DNA of 64,000 bases from Aptenodytes patagonicus. Taxonomy: Eukaryota; Chordata; Aves; Sphenisciformes; Spheniscidae. How positions within the stretch are numbered: the stretch's first letter is position 1; the number at the start of each line of letters is the position of its first letter. A program made the translations under genes and the position numbers. Below are positions 30,571 through 59,524 of the stretch, piece after piece. A model generated the notes under the pieces. That model saw only the letters and a program-made list of their open reading frames with translations. It was not told the origin of the DNA and made no database searches. The stretch is taken from NCBI RefSeq assembly GCF_965638725.1, contig NC_134962.1, forward strand, positions 6,021,501 through 6,085,500, in the 5' to 3' direction.

Positions 30571-33500
30571 TTATCTATTCAGGTACAGCACAGAATTCAG
30601 ATAGTCTTGGTGCTAGCGTGACTTTTATAGCCTTCAAATGAGCACATCTGGAGTCAGTTTTACTCAGATTTGGAAACACTTTTTTAAAAACCCCAACAAC
30701 AGTGAACGAAGCCAAGAAGATACGCCTGGCTACATACTGTTTGTCCTGTGGCATTATTGCCTAATCTCCCCTCTTCTTCGCGTACAAATTTAATGTAGTG
30801 ACATGAATGCGCTCCACGTTGCAATAGATAATTTAGCAATATGAGGGGGGGGGGAAGCGACATCAATTACAATTGCTGCTTTGAGCTTTTGACATTGCTA
30901 AGATTTAATCAAGAGCTTGATTCAGATGTAATTCAAACATCCAAAGGGTCGGCTGCTGAGTTTCTTTGAGGTTAAGTTCCCTCCTATCATACTCCTTATT
31001 GCTGTTCTTGCAAATTTAATCTGCAGAGTCAGTCAGCAATAGATAAACAGTCAGCAAGTGCTCTTGGTAAGGGCACGGTTAATCATGCCTTTCTCAGTTT
31101 ACAGACATTTTCTGCAGTTTTCGGGTGTACGTACGCACACAAAGATGCAACATACAATCTTCCACTTACATATGTACATAAAGCAGCCCTCACAAAGCAT
31201 TACCTCGACAGACTGTTGTGCCTGACCCTGGTCATAAAAGAAGATACAGTAAATGGAAAAGGCTTCTGTGCACAACCGCTCCACCCCTCAGCATTACCTG
31301 GCTGCAGACGCTGCACCCTTGCTGCATTATTCTGGCTTCCCCAGTGCGGTACTGGCCTGCACTTTGGTACGTCAGCAATGGCCCCACGTCGCTGCCCGCC
31401 TTGCCCAGCAGGCAAAGGCACTGCCAGGCAATCGCGTCTCCCACTCACCGTGCACCGAGCGAAGCAAAAGATCGCTTACAAGTCTTCTCAGGCCATATAT
31501 TTTCACTGTCTCCTCTTTAGTAAGTGCACTGGCATACCAGTTGTTAATCCAGCTCTCCGTTCAATCAAAATGTCACTTCCAGCCTCATTCCTGTACAGAT
31601 GTTTTATAAATCTGCCTCTAGTGACCAGTGGGCTGAGGAGACACTCGAATCAGACAGCACAGTCAGGTCAGACTGATTTCTACTGACAAGAAGGGCAAAC
31701 TAAGAAATTATATTCCCTGTCTGCTGCAGCTAAGAAGCATATAACTTACTTGGAGAAGACCTCCCAGTAGCTAAATCCTCTCCAAATAAGCCTATATATC
31801 TTACTCACAAAGGATATTTTCTTAAACCAGCTATGCAATAGCTACCTTCTTAATGCTGTATTTACGAACTTGCAGCTTGTACTTAGATAAATTATGGGTT
31901 TTATAACATAAAAATACCTTTGGGGGATCTGTACATTAACTAATAATTCAAATGAGATGCTTATTAAATGCATACAATTGTGACATAAATGTTGTGATCA
32001 TGTTCGCATGTTCCAGGCATGATCAAATATTAATCATGCGCATACACTTCTAAGATGATACACAAAAAGGCCAAGCTTGGCTACCTCACCTTCGGTTCCC
32101 TCGACAATCAGTGGAGAATGAGGCTTCTCCGGGGTTAGTTCAGCAGGCAAAATACCTCCCTGTTTCTAAGGGTTGTTGTGTTTTGTTGCCTGCTACTGCG
32201 TGGAGATCCACGGGCAAACATTTGAAGAACTGGAAGCGCATCTTGGAGAATGTGGCGTCTCCTCTGGGACGTCCCCGTTGAGATGCTCTGAATCGGGGCA
32301 AGTCCAGGGTAGCCCAGCTGCATCTCAGCAAACCACACACGCGGCAGAACCTTTTCTTCAGCAGACCTCTTTCCCATCTCCATGCGAGAGCGGTCACTCA
32401 CCACAGCCTACAGGAAAGGCTCCTGTGACTCAAATCAGCAACGCTACATGTTTCTGCAGGACCCAAGGATGTCCATGGCAAGATAGGGAACAGCCTTGTG
32501 CTGTCTTTGGAGGGTGGGTGGAAGAGGGGGAAGGCAATTCCTGCCCTACATTTACCCCCAAGAATAAGATTTGTGTGCAGATCCTTTTTTTTTCATTTAC
32601 ATAGTATGGAAATGTATTAAACTTAGCAAGCGTTCAGATATTGCATGGTGTAAAAGCTCCTCCAAGACCACAGATCCTTTCAAGGTGGTGATGGGATTAA
32701 CATGATGTAAGAAGTTACAGGACAACACCACGTACTTATGCAACAACACTTGAGAAAGCTCCCACCTCCTCCCATAGCAGGTGAACCACCACCGGGGTCC
32801 GGCAGCACTGGATGTTTAGACACAGCTCCACAACTCTGCACGACGGACGGGCTATGCTGACTCAACTTCCCTGTGAAAGCCTCATCAGGAGCCTCTTTGT
32901 CCTCTGTTTCCCCCCCTTTAAGTATACTTCTGAAAGAAAAAAAAGCCATGAAAAAGCTATTTGCATAAATATCATAACGTTTATTGTTCTGTTCACAGTT
33001 TTTGGAGAAACATTCCTAAATTACACAGTTATTCTCTCTTAAGAATTTGTGCCTTTTTCCAATTTGAATTTGCCTGGCTTTGATTGCCAGCCAGTGATTC
33101 TTCTTGTGTTGCTCTTTTTAAGATCAGAGAGCTGCAGTGTTCAATATTTTCTCCCCGTGAAGGTACTTGTGCACTGTAATCAAGACATTCTCAATTTTGG
33201 TAGATAAACGCAGCCAACTGAGTTTCTCTCTCGCCCTCTCTAAGGCATTTTAACACTCCACCAGTAATTTTTGATCTTTTTTTGCATCCGTTCCAATTAC
33301 TCAGCTTCTCTTTTAAAATGTAAATATCCAAATTGCATCCAAAATTCCCAACTCTCACAGCTGAGACATACAGAAGTATAATCACTTACTGCTAACGGTA
33401 ATTAAAAACAAGAACACATTCTTACTCATTAGTCTTTCACCCCGGGACTGCACTGGGAACACGTGTGGAGCTCTTAGTCACTCGTCCTGGGTATGGATAT

Positions 33501-36300
33501 TTTTGTCATGTTAACATTTTATCAGTAGTGGTTTTTTACCTATCATCTTCACCAGTGACCTGGAACGACTGAATCATATCGGGTCCCAGCAGAACCCTCC
33601 TATGAGCATCCCCATTTCATTATGGTTCTCTTTGAACGACCTTCTAAAGGGCCTGCGACTGTCAGAAAACACCAAGTTTTGCAGGGGCCCAGATATACTC
33701 AGTTCACTCTAATCCCCAAGAAAACTGAAAACCAGAGATAGAATGAAATGACTTGCATCACGCTCCTTCATTAACATTCAACTCCTTTTTCATCCCTTCC
33801 CTGGGGGCATCGGGCTAGTTAAGCACTTCACCCGGGGCCGTCCTGTCCTGTCTGCCATCCTTCTCATCAGCAGGTCAGAGACTGCCCCAGGCATCTCCCT
33901 TAGAAATACTGAGAGAAGGTTTCTAGACCTGAATTTTAAAATGTTGATTTTTAATATTAAGCACTGCTAATGAATGGCATCCAGTTCTCTTACATCATCC
34001 CCAGCAGTTTTACCACCTGCATCTAGTAATGGTCCTTATCCTACCGCAAAGATTTCCTCTGAACTTCAGCTCTCCGTCACCCTCTCCAAGCACTCCCACC
34101 CATACATTTTTCTTTTCCTTTGGCTATTGCTTTCCTTATTAATTTTCTACACTTCATAACTCTTATTTTGAGTTGATTGCTGTCAGCTTCCCTTTTTCTT
34201 ATTTGTTTTGTATTACTTTACATCTAATTTTTCCCTTCATTTCATCACTGAAACAGGATGGGCAGTTAGCCAAAGTTGTCCCCCTTCTCAATTGCAAAAT
34301 TGTTGGGGTTTTGGCCATTTAATAGCTTTCACTTAGAAACCTGCCAATTCTAATTCAGTTTTCCATCTAATTTCTTCTTCACTACCAGATTTGATACAAA
34401 ATTTGCTCAGCTATGCCCTTTTGAAGCACCAATTACATTTATTAGCAGTTTGCGTGGCTGTATGCCTAACCTGAATGTAATCAGGATTCCACGGTAACCA
34501 CCAACTTCTAGTTCTGCGACTCATTTATCTTGATCTGACGTAAACGAGACAAAACCAAATAACTGCGTGTTTCACGTCTAACACTGCATTAGAAAAACAG
34601 GTCTAGGACATAGACAACAAACATTAGTCCTGACTACTGGATTCCTTTCAACTGTAAAATAAATATATACCTTTTTATTGTACCTGTGAAGAAAAACCAG
34701 GCTAACAGATGCACTGGCAGGTTAGTACCAGCTGAAAGTCAATGGTAACAGGCACGTGTCTTGGAAAACTCTTCCCCGTTCACTTCTGACATAATACTTC
34801 TCAAAAGTTTAATCATTTTTTAAACACTCCAAAAAGCAGAGAAAAATAGTTTTCAAACACTCTGAATACATTTACGAGCTTCCTGCACTAAGTCTGAGCA
34901 TGAAAGTCTTTCGTACCTTCTTTAATATCATATGCTACTCGGACAAGTTGCCTTTGCGATTTTCTGCCTCTCTAGCAGGCACAAAAATTTAAAGCCAGAC
35001 AAACACAGTCATAGGTCTGATCTCCTCTTCACAGCTCAATTAACAGTGAGTTATTTTTCCAATTAGCCACCTTCATGCCCCCCCGTTTAAAATACCTTAG
35101 CATGGATTTTGCATTCTAGATTACCCAAACAATTCTTAAACTGAAACAAAACACACAAAAAAGTTTTAAAACACTTCTGGATATATTAACAGCATTGAGC
35201 TAGTGCTTCATTTGAAAAACAATCCACACTGAATATAAAAGCATGCTATTTACTATAAATAAACGTGCTGCATTGAAACAGCAGAAAAAGGCTGGAGACA
35301 GAAAGGAGATGGTAGGGAAGACTCATTGCTCCAAAATCTGTAGAGTGAAGAGGAAGAAGGAACGAATTTGATCAAAGAGGAAGCAGAAAGGTGAGTGGTT
35401 CCCTAGGATGGGAAGAGGCATCTGGGACCAGAGTTAGAGATGCCAAGGGAGCGCTCTGCCGGGAAGCCTGGGTGCAGCCACAGAGCGCTCCCGTGGGCCC
35501 GAAGGCAGTCTGGAGTCAGGCGGTCAGGGAAGAGCAAGACTGGAAGGGCGATGGGAAGAAAGAGACCGAGATGGAAAATAAATAGGCAGCAGAGAAGAAA
35601 AGCCATTTAAAGACACTGGGCTGAACATCAGTTTCTTTGCTAAGGAGCAGTGAAGGAACAAGGATGACTTGGATTGAACCAAAGGGCCGAGGGAGGGAAT
35701 GGAGCGAGATTTGACAGCTTGGGCAGATTAGACCGGGGAAGCAATTGGCAGTTGGGCTGGAGAGTCTGCAGCCTTCACAGAAACGCTCCTTTGGGCTCAG
35801 AACTGAAGCAAAAATTCCTGGCTCCAATCGCACTTGTGTGCAGCCTGCCAGTGAACTGTGAAAACAAAACCTGCTGCTTCAGCTCAGAGTTACTCACCGC
35901 TACATCGGATGCTTAGGTCAAGAACGGGTGTCCATAGGCCGAACATAAAGGATTCAATCCTGACACACACGTGGATTACACATAATACCATGATGCCATT
36001 TCTTAAGTTCAACTTTTAAAAACCCAATTATACGTATCTTAAGAGACGTTAAGATTGTGTAAGGTCAGGTACACAAAGTTGGGCAGTTTTAGGCACCTTC
36101 TGGGCAGCCTTAGCTCACTTTCTGACCAGGTACTGAAGGCTTGATCAGATACTGCAACGTACTCACAAAAAGCGGCCAAACTAACAGTCCACAAACTTGG
36201 TTTTGCCATTTCCTAGCTTCCAAGTGCTTGACTTTGCACAGCATTAATAAAGGTCTTTTAAAAGTAGTTGTGTGTGGATAATGGTGCATGGGAATTTTGC
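30571..36300. other. APCDD1L 3' UTR and intergenic region, no gene recognised
   Basis: After the APCDD1L stop there is no AATAAA within the first 4 kb; the first is near 34658. Weaker signals come earlier (see 31963). No tRNA, small RNA or further exon is recognisable. Open frames such as those near 31.2-31.7 kb and 32.2-32.6 kb lack domains. A GC-richer block near 35.39-35.83 kb has open frames on both strands but shows no family resemblance. Confidence 0.6.
31963..31968 (+). terminator. APCDD1L: Candidate polyadenylation signal of APCDD1L (ATTAAA)
   Basis: ATTAAA lies 1.4 kb after the stop codon and is followed, about 22 bases later, by the GU-rich stretch TGTTGTGATCATGTTCGCATG. ATTAAA is the commonest variant of the canonical signal. 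Other sites further right are possible. Confidence 0.3.
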
Positions 36301-39300
36301 CAACTCGGACATGAGGGAGTTCAAGAGGCTTTTCTAATGTTGCGAGTTTACCCACTGAAGAAAAAGATTTTATTAAAAAAAAAAGGAAGTACAGCTAAAC
36401 TGGGAACAATACTTTACTACAGGCTGTTCTTCAGTTCTTCACAGGCACTTCGAAATCTTGAAAAAAAAAAAATCACAAAATTTAGAACTTACTAAATAGG
36501 AATGAAATGTACTGATGCAGAAACATAAACAGAAATGCCAGATGTATAATGTCTCCTTGTAATATGTGGCTTCAATTAATTCTTCTTAATTCATTTGTTT
36601 TCTTAACTTCTTTTGTTTTGCCATCTGGAAAAGGCCATTTTCTAATGACAGATCATAGGAGGAAAGATCCAAAGTTCAAGTTTGCTTCAAGGAAAAGCAG
36701 CCTCTTTTCTGTACTCGTAGACTCAGTGTTCCTTTTTGTAGTTTTCACTCACGCAGAAGCTTCAGGACAAACTTAGGCCTGGACCGGGAGGCAAAAAGAT
36801 CTACATAGAAGTTTAGTAAAGTTTTCAAAAGTTTTACTCTTCAAAGTACAAATGTGAAAGCAGTTCTGTAAAAGGAAATGAAGGCACAGGAAACGGCGGA
36901 GTAAATGACAGGTATATAGTCATTTTGGAAGCGTGCAAGTGCATGCTTATTAGAATATTACATGTAAGAGATTTCTGGCTGGCTCTTACTTGTGTTATTT
37001 TAAAAAATAATCTACGTTTATCCAGTAAAAAAAAAATCAACCCATTAATAAAACAAACAAATTTTATAGTTAGGCACATTTGAGTAGTGGAAACACACAA
37101 TTACTTTGTCCTCTGAAGCTAATCAAAATAAAAGTTAGTAACAGCATAATGAGTAACGTCACTTTTGCACTGACACCCATTAGACAAAGTGATTCAGTAT
37201 ACATGAAGCTGTCAGCGTAAGAAATCTTAATGGGGCATGGTCGAAGGATCAGCATTGCCCTGCTTGAACAATAAATCCCACTATTTATCTAACTGTAACA
37301 GATGATTTATACTAGCATTGTATCCCATTGTCATCTTTTAATGAAGTGTATCTGGAGAACTGCTAGGTTTCACTGTATGAGCAAGCAGCCTTGCCCAGTA
37401 GCTGCTTTTCTTTCTAAAATGCCTAAACATTGGTTTATACAAATATTTTCTAATTGGTAAATTAAATTTGTAGACATGTATCTGATTACAAAGAATAGTA
37501 ACTTCCACATAGGGTATTGAACTAATCTCACTCCTGTACAGATTACTTTCTTCTTTTTATATTAGTGCTTCTGACTCAAAAAAAAAAAAATCTCAAATAT
37601 GTACACTGAAATTCACTCACCACCTGTCCCTTCTCAACTTGCTCACTTGAGGGATTTGAGTAATGGATGCTAACCCATTTTCAAACAATGAAAGAGTGGC
37701 TCTCCAACCCCAAGCTGCTCTAGTGCTGCTGTGAAGTACTATTGCAGCTGTAACACAGCCACAACAAACATGAAGTTCAGAGTGCTTGTTTTACATGTTC
37801 TTTAATTTCAAACAGGGATTTTTTGGTTGTGTTTTTTTCTCAGTTACTTTATATAGAAAACAGGACTCAGGATATGGCATTTCAGGACATCGTGTAGAGC
37901 AACAAAAGTATAGTTTCAAAAACTTAGAATACTACAGTGAAGTCACTATTGTGCCCAAGAATTAAGGAAGCATTCCCATTAACAGATGAAAGTGTCATAC
38001 ACATTTTCTAAGGAAAAGGGATGACAGTTTTCTTTCATTAGGCAACTGCAACATCAAGTGTCTTAAGACACTAACAATCCGTTTTTGTGTGCACACCACT
38101 ATGTAAATATGCTGACTGCTAAGTCAAGATTATAATAAGAATTGCAAGTTTACATGTGCAGTGAATAGAAACCCTTTATATTTTATTGGTGAGAAGAAAC
38201 TCTAGTGATTTGCAAAGTGAGGTTCCAACTTTATCCCACTAACAGCATTTCAGGACAAAAAAGTAACATGGAATACCACTATCAAGCTATTACAATCCTG
38301 TATTTTTAGAAAATTACATCATGGTACATCAATCCCTCTCAACATGACACACGTGGTATTATCTTGCTCTTCAATCCCCAAGGCTATTCAACAGTAATTT
38401 GAAACTGGTGCCTAGCTTGCATATGCAATTGTTCCAGTTGTGCATTCACAGCTGACAACTGCCAGTGCAGAGCAATAGTTACCATCGTTCATGCACGGAG
38501 TATTTGCTTTAAGATGTGGATAACTACACGAAAATAGCAGAAACCATTTTCCATTCATTTCCCAGTACTAGGCTTCAAGACATTTTAGATATCTATTTAT
38601 ACCAAATTTGCCCAAAGAGTGCAGACAGGAGTGTAAAGCTCCACAAAACGAAGACTACCTAAGCAGCCTCTACTGACTCTTACAAAAATTAACAATAAAT
38701 GTATATGCAAGCGGGCATCTTAAAATAACAGTGAGGACAATAATTAGATTAAGTAATAACTTGATTTCTACTATCATGTATGAATTACAGTTTTCTAATA
38801 TCTGGTGTTGTGCGAGGACACCAGACAATAATCTTATTTAGAAACTCTATGTTTCATGCATAACTTCCTAAGATATACAATGCCCTCCAGAATAATTCAC
38901 TTTCTATGAATACTTCATGAAAACATTTGCTCTGGTGTCATCATGTAAGGAACAACTTACAAAAGATCCACGCGGCTTAAGAACATCTATCCAATATATT
39001 TTTGCAATGTATCTACAGACCGGCCTTTTTGGAACCTTGGAAGAAAAAACATTCTTAGATTTCTTTCTACTGCATGTGAAAAGAAGGGTCCGGTCAAATA
39101 GACAGGTAATAAGGATTCCACTGATCAGTCATTTTATTGTAAGCTCAGCAAAAGCAAAGCATTACCCAGACAATTGAGCGCTACCGTCTGTTCAGGCTGT
39201 TCTCAGAAATGGTTAGGAGATACCTCAGAATTTTGTTAAGTTCCAAAATGTAAGCAGTTAATTTAACAGCCTTGTTCAGGACTGATGGTGTGGGCCAGCC

Positions 39301-42026
39301 CCAGCTGCAGGCTACAGTCGTTACCAACAGATCCTTAACTAACTACGGTCCTCTGTTTGTTAGTCTCCTTGATCACGCGTTTGTAAGGCATCTAGCAAAG
39401 CATGAGAGTGTTTTCTGGGACCTCTTTATAATCCTGGAGTGCAAACAACAGGAACAACTTTGCTCACAAATAATTTAAAGTTCCAAGTTGTCACGGATCA
39501 CTAAGAAGTGACAACTGAACACTGGAAGGAGGACAGACATTCTGCTGGCTTTCACCTTCATCTGGGAGCTGCCTGTGCCAGCAAAGTCAACTGTGGTAGC
39601 TAACAGTGTGTGTAAAATTTGCCTGGAACATTATTACAGATATACTCACAAGAGACCAGTTTAAAGCTTCGATCCTCCCCCTTTACCCTGCAAAGACAGC
39701 GATTTTTATTTTTTTTTAAACAAACTTTTTTGAGGCTGTTTTTCAACAGAACAAAGGGGCTGTCAAAAAAAGTTAATTTTTTTTTTTAAAAGCAAATTAG
39801 GAATTCAGCTCTTCTGATAACACATTTTTAGTGAGATCAAGATATTTACAGCCTCTTAAAAAAATACTGCATAGCTCAGTCTCCCTTCAGTAAAGGTCTT
39901 CTCAATTATATTCTTCGAAGCCATGAAAACTAATTTTGCAACATCACTTACAACCTTGTCTTTGTGAAAAGGTTTTTAAAACATTTCATGTATAAGTTTT
40001 CTTTAGCTTCTACTGCCCGGAAAGTATCTTTTTCTTGATCAGTTCTGCCCAATTTGTCACACTGAACTCACTGCTTCGTTCTTTCCAGCTCATCTCCCAT
40101 CTTCTCTGCCCTTTACAGGCATACTTTAATAGCTTTGTCACTTCCATCCTGAGCAGACAAGGCACTAGCATTTTGAAATGCTAAAGATACACTTCTCATT
40201 TCTGTTGAATCCTCTAGAAGTACTTCCAGAGTTGTGTTCATAAGCTGAACACACCAGTTAAGATTTTTTCCTCCTATTTTCTTATTAAACCTCACATAAA
40301 ATTTGACTTATTTGCACTCACAAAGCAGGAAACCCTTGAGACACAAGTGGAACAAATACAAAGGTCAACGAGTGTAGTAGGCTGCAGCCCCAACAGCTTT
40401 CTCAAGAAATCACAGGAATAATAAAGGAATGAAAGAAGTCACTTTTAAAAGACGTATCTTAATCCTGAAAGGTGTTACAAAAACTTTTATCACCGATGGT
40501 TTTTGGACCTACCATCTAAGAATATATGGGAATTTACCTGCTCAAAAGCTATTTCATCTACTGAAGTTCAACATGTTAAAACACATTGAGTTTATGTATT
40601 TTGTACTAAAAGTATGCTTAGAAACAAAATTACCTTAACCTTACTTTCAACATGCTATCAAGCGTCTTAACTACTGAACCCAACTAAACTGAAAAACGGG
40701 AAATTACCTTGTACCTCAGCAGTCAGCATGGTTACTTTGAACAACACTTATGTATATCAGGCTCACGATGGGGTTGTTTGGATTGATTTTAAAATTAGAC
40801 TGGGAAAAAAAAAATTCATCCTGAAACAAGGCTGCAAGTTTCCTTATGCCATAAACAAACTAAGTTGATAGAGAATACTGTTTCCTCCCCCCCCTCTAAA
40901 ACTGTGAGAGCATGACAAAAGTAACAAAGGAAACATTAATTTGGGGGCTTTATTTAATTTTTCTTTTCTTTTTTTTTCTTTTTTTTAAGATGCTACATAG
41001 TCAAACAGGATTGGTCTTTTACGGCATAGGACTAGTTTACTACTAATATTTTTTCCCCTAGATAGACTTATTTACATACAAAAACAGTTTCCTGACCACT
41101 GTTTATCCAATGCTCAGATGATCAAAACTCCCAACAATTGTGTAGTGCCCAAAACACCAGGAGGCAGAAGAATCTCGCATCACTACAGCAGCAAATTTTT
41201 AGTTCTAGTCACTGGCTTTAAACAGGTGCCTTTTCATACCATATAGTATTAGTCAATTTTGTGACAATAAGGAAACATGAGATGAAATACATTAAATAAG
41301 TTAAATATGCATTAAACATCTCTGAATAACATTTTAATTCAACTAAATGAACCAACAGCAATGTAGCTTGGTCCCTTTATGAGAACAAGGCATTGACCTT
41401 TAGTCCAAATGAGCGTCATACCAGTCAATATATGCCTCTTAATGATGCCTAGCACATTCAGCATTGCCACATACAATTCTTTTCAGCTTCTCACTATTCA
41501 TTTAAGTGCCAAGAAATTGGTAACTTGCACAGAGTTGAAGACACTGACAGAAACTGTTAAATTTATGAGCAGAATGGTGGATTAACGTATTTTACAGAAG
41601 TTATCAACACCTCCTGCCTAACCCAGCTCCAAACATCCAATAGGGCCAGCTCCAGCAGTGGAGGAATATTTTTTCTATTTTTCCTTTTTTTTTTTTCTTT
41701 TTTTTTCTAAAAAGAGGTAATCCAGCAACATGTACCAGGGTCTAAGAATGTTTAAAATGACATATACAATATTCCATGGTAGTGTTAAATCATGATTTTC
41801 TCCCCCCCTTCATCACTGAAGCATATTCTCTTTCGTTCATTCACTCATTGTACATTTTAAACTTTCTAGATTATGTTACATAGTATTTGTGCAGGGGTAA
41901 TTTAAAGGCAAGACCTGTGAGATGTCATACATTAATTTTTTTTTTTTTAAACATTGTTATGAATAAATTTAATCCAATGATATGGCAGAACCATCAAACC
42001 AATTTACAATTTCCAGCATGCTGCCT
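36301..42026 (-). other. VAPB: VAPB 3' UTR and downstream region
   Basis: This is AT-rich sequence following the VAPB stop on the minus strand. VAPB transcripts in mammals have long 3' UTRs, so several kilobases here may be transcribed. AATAAA occurs on the minus strand at 40949-40954, 39705-39710, 39133-39138, 38182-38187 and 36369-36374. A-rich tracts on the minus strand are conspicuous near 40955-40987 and 41675-41710. No coding sequence is recognisable. The true 3' end cannot be decided without RNA data. Confidence 0.5.
40949..40954 (-). terminator. VAPB: Candidate proximal polyadenylation signal of VAPB
   Basis: AATAAA on the minus strand, 1.07 kb past the VAPB stop. It is followed by U/GU-rich sequence (TGTTTCCTTTGTTACTTTTG on the minus strand) at a suitable distance for cleavage. 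AATAAA sites further left could give longer isoforms. Confidence 0.35.
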
Positions 42027-56331
<14,305 letters not shown>

Positions 56332-59300
56332 CTAAGCAGGCTCTAAATCTCTGTTCACAAATCTTATAAAGTAATTAGATGTTCAATTTCCATCTATGGC
56401 ACATACAGATAATTGTGCACACAAAGCTGAGGATGCAGTGAGGCCTCTGAGCATTCTGATGCACAGCATGCTCCAACACTCACAGCGCAACAGCTGAAGT
56501 TGATCATTAACAGCAAAACAAAAAGGGGGAAATCATTTATACGTGGTGCCAACACAATAACATGGCATTCAAATGATGCCAAATTCTCTGCTGTATCACA
56601 GTTACTCCATTCCAACTACTGAATCCCAGTAAATCCAGGCTTACAGAGAGATACCATATATACCTATGTTATAAATGATAAACAGGGGAGTACAGTACAG
56701 TAACTAGAAAGGGAATGATAAAGTGGCTACTACAGATTCACCTGCATATGCAAGCTGTACCTCCACAGAAGCAGGATTCCACCAGGTATTCAGAAATGCT
56801 GTACCATAACCAGCAAGATAAGCATTCGGTGTGCATCCAAGTTTTTTTTTTTTTAATAATTCTCTTGACTACTAGAAATGATAAACCAGAAGAAATCTTC
56901 ATAAAACAGCCTACCTCACCCAAGACAGGAAACAACCATGTGGAAATAGGAAAATTCTTGGACGCTGAGAGCAGTGGCAAAGATTTCTATATTAGCAAAG
57001 CCAGAATCAAACCATTGTCAAGTTCTGCAACACCAAGTGCAGGCAAATCAATCTCTCACAGGCTCACTACCTAGTTGAAACTGCCCAAATCCCTCAGGTT
57101 AGAGGAAAGGCTAGTTACTGGTCTCCTACAAGACAACAATAAATCAGACAGGTAGCATGCAACTGCAGTGCTTGCTCAGATGGTAAAGACGTAAAATTGA
57201 AAGAAATATAACCACACTTCGATCAACTGTCTTCTGCATAGAAGTAATTCATTTGATGCCTGAATAAAATATCTTCATCTATCCTCAGGAGCAAAAGCAA
57301 ACTGGTCAGAAAAAGCACTGAACATTTCCTTGCAGAAATGACAGCCCGAAAATTTAAAAAGGGTGAATGATGATATTAAAAATACTAGTGGCAACATTCC
57401 ACCATCCTCCTCCTGCAGCACGGCTGGCTTAAAGTAATTTATGTTTGCTTTCTTTTCTACAAATTCATCACACAAATTTGTCTCCTAAGATGATATTTAA
57501 TACAGCTGTAAAAGTATTACAGTCCTGCAACCTTTATCCTTGATCCATTTTGGTTTACATAATTAGAAGGGGAAAAAACCCCAAAGCAATCACACACACG
57601 AAAAACCCCAACCAGACAACAATGTAGCACCATTTTTGCCTGCACTCTGAACAAGCCAGCTTTGCATTTACAATGCAACCTGGTAGCAAAAAAATTGAAG
57701 CAATAAAATCTTCAGATCACATGACAAAGATTTCACTAAACCTGTGCCTGGTGAAACACTGAGATGTGAAAGAGAATGAAACACAGCTGTCAAGTTTTCT
57801 CTGTGTTCTGCATGCAGAGAGAGACTTTAAGCCTAATGGAAAATAACTGGGCAGAAGCAGCCGTGAGCTGTTAAAGAAGTTAAACAAGCCAAACTATCAG
57901 AAAAATCCAGCAACCATTTAGGTGTGTAAAGACAGCAGCAGATTTTCAAGATAGTTCTAACTGGGAGAAGTCTAACATTTCAGAAGAAATTACTTGATGC
58001 CTAAGCATTAAGGATGTGCCTTTACTAAAAAATTACAGCTCGAGCTATTCCAACACAGAGGGAGGGTCATCTGTACAAAGCCCTACATATGCAGCTGCAT
58101 CCTCAATAGTGCTTTACTAGTCTGCATGCTGAGATAGATTTCCTGTGGGAAATACCATGTTTTTACTTGGCTGATCCACGAATGCGTGCGGGATTTGCGC
58201 GCCCCAGCATAGAGCTGCTGTTTGTAATAGTAATACAACAACAATTCTGTGTGTAAAATAATTTCCAAATGGAGTTACTTATTGCTAACATAGATCATAC
58301 CAAAATATTTGGCAGCAAAACCTTTCAGCAGACCAAATTCATTTCTTCTTGTCTGCTTGACATTTCCTCTTCTTTTCTGTCTGCTAAACTTTAAACGGTT
58401 TCTTTAGATACATTTTCGCCAAATTACAGGTCAGCCAGCACAACTGTACTAGAAGGCTGACATCTGCTTTCAGCAAACTTGTGTGCTGGCATACTCCTTA
58501 TGGCATTACTGTTAAAATACTGTAGCAAAGCAAAACAGAGCAGACAAATACAGGATTAAAGTGCCATTATAGGTGTTTTGAAGTGTGCAAAAAAATAGAC
58601 AACCGAGTATTACTTAGGGTAGTTAGGGCATGGCAGTGAATTATTATCAGCCTGGTTGGCCTGCCTTTTAAGAGCAAGGCCTATGGACTGCCAACTCGGG
58701 CTGAAATGAAACCTTGATAACCTGTTGTTAGATTACTATAGCCGAGGTTAGACGTTTTTGAGGGAGGTTGGGGTATGTGGGGGAACTGATCCCAGAATAA
58801 ACACAAGCTAATTCTGTACTGGAGATACACCTTTGCTTTCTAACATCTGGATTTGTGCACTGCAGGTAAGGTTGGCTTGGGTATTAAGAGTTGTCTGAGA
58901 CACACATCTACCCTGGAGCTTCATTTTTCAATGCAAGGCATTAGGACTTCTGGAATCATAGCCACAGACACAGTAAGATAAAATGCTCTACACTTCTTTC
59001 CAATGCCTTTGTCCTCACTGCAAGTGGATGGACTATTTATACAAGTATATGCAACACTTGGATAATGCCTATACCCTTAAGGTGGGCTGTAAGCACAATA
59101 ACAATCAGTCAGGTTGGTGCATCTGGATGGTACTTGGGTTAAACGCAACAAGTTGACTCTGTAGTGAAGCCTGACTCTTACTGTGTGCCTAAACAGAAGC
59201 TGCACTCTTAAAAACCACAACCTTTATTTCATAACATTCAAAACAAAATAATGTATTTTTGATTGCTCTTAATATTTCTAGATAAGGGAAACTTATAGTA

Positions 59301-59480
59301 AGGCAGGATGCTTTCCAAATGACAATTCGCACTTCTTAAAAAAAAAAAAGGAACTATTTTTCTCCCGTGTTTTTAAAGATCATGAGAAAAATGACACTGG
59401 TGTCATCCCAAGGACAAAGTTATGGGAAACTCAGGGTCTGTACATGCATCATCTGACATTGGGTTGTCATGGGAACAAGC

Positions 59481-59524
59481 TGTCTAGAAGGAAGAATGTA
59501 GTTGTCTAGAAGGAAGAATGCAGT
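59481..59524. repeat. Tandem duplication, 2 x 22 bp
   Basis: Two adjacent copies (59481-59502 and 59503-59524) of TGTCTAGAAGGAAGAATG plus four bases differ by one base near the end (GTAGT versus GCAGT). It is a recent local duplication in VAPB intron 1. Confidence 0.95.
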
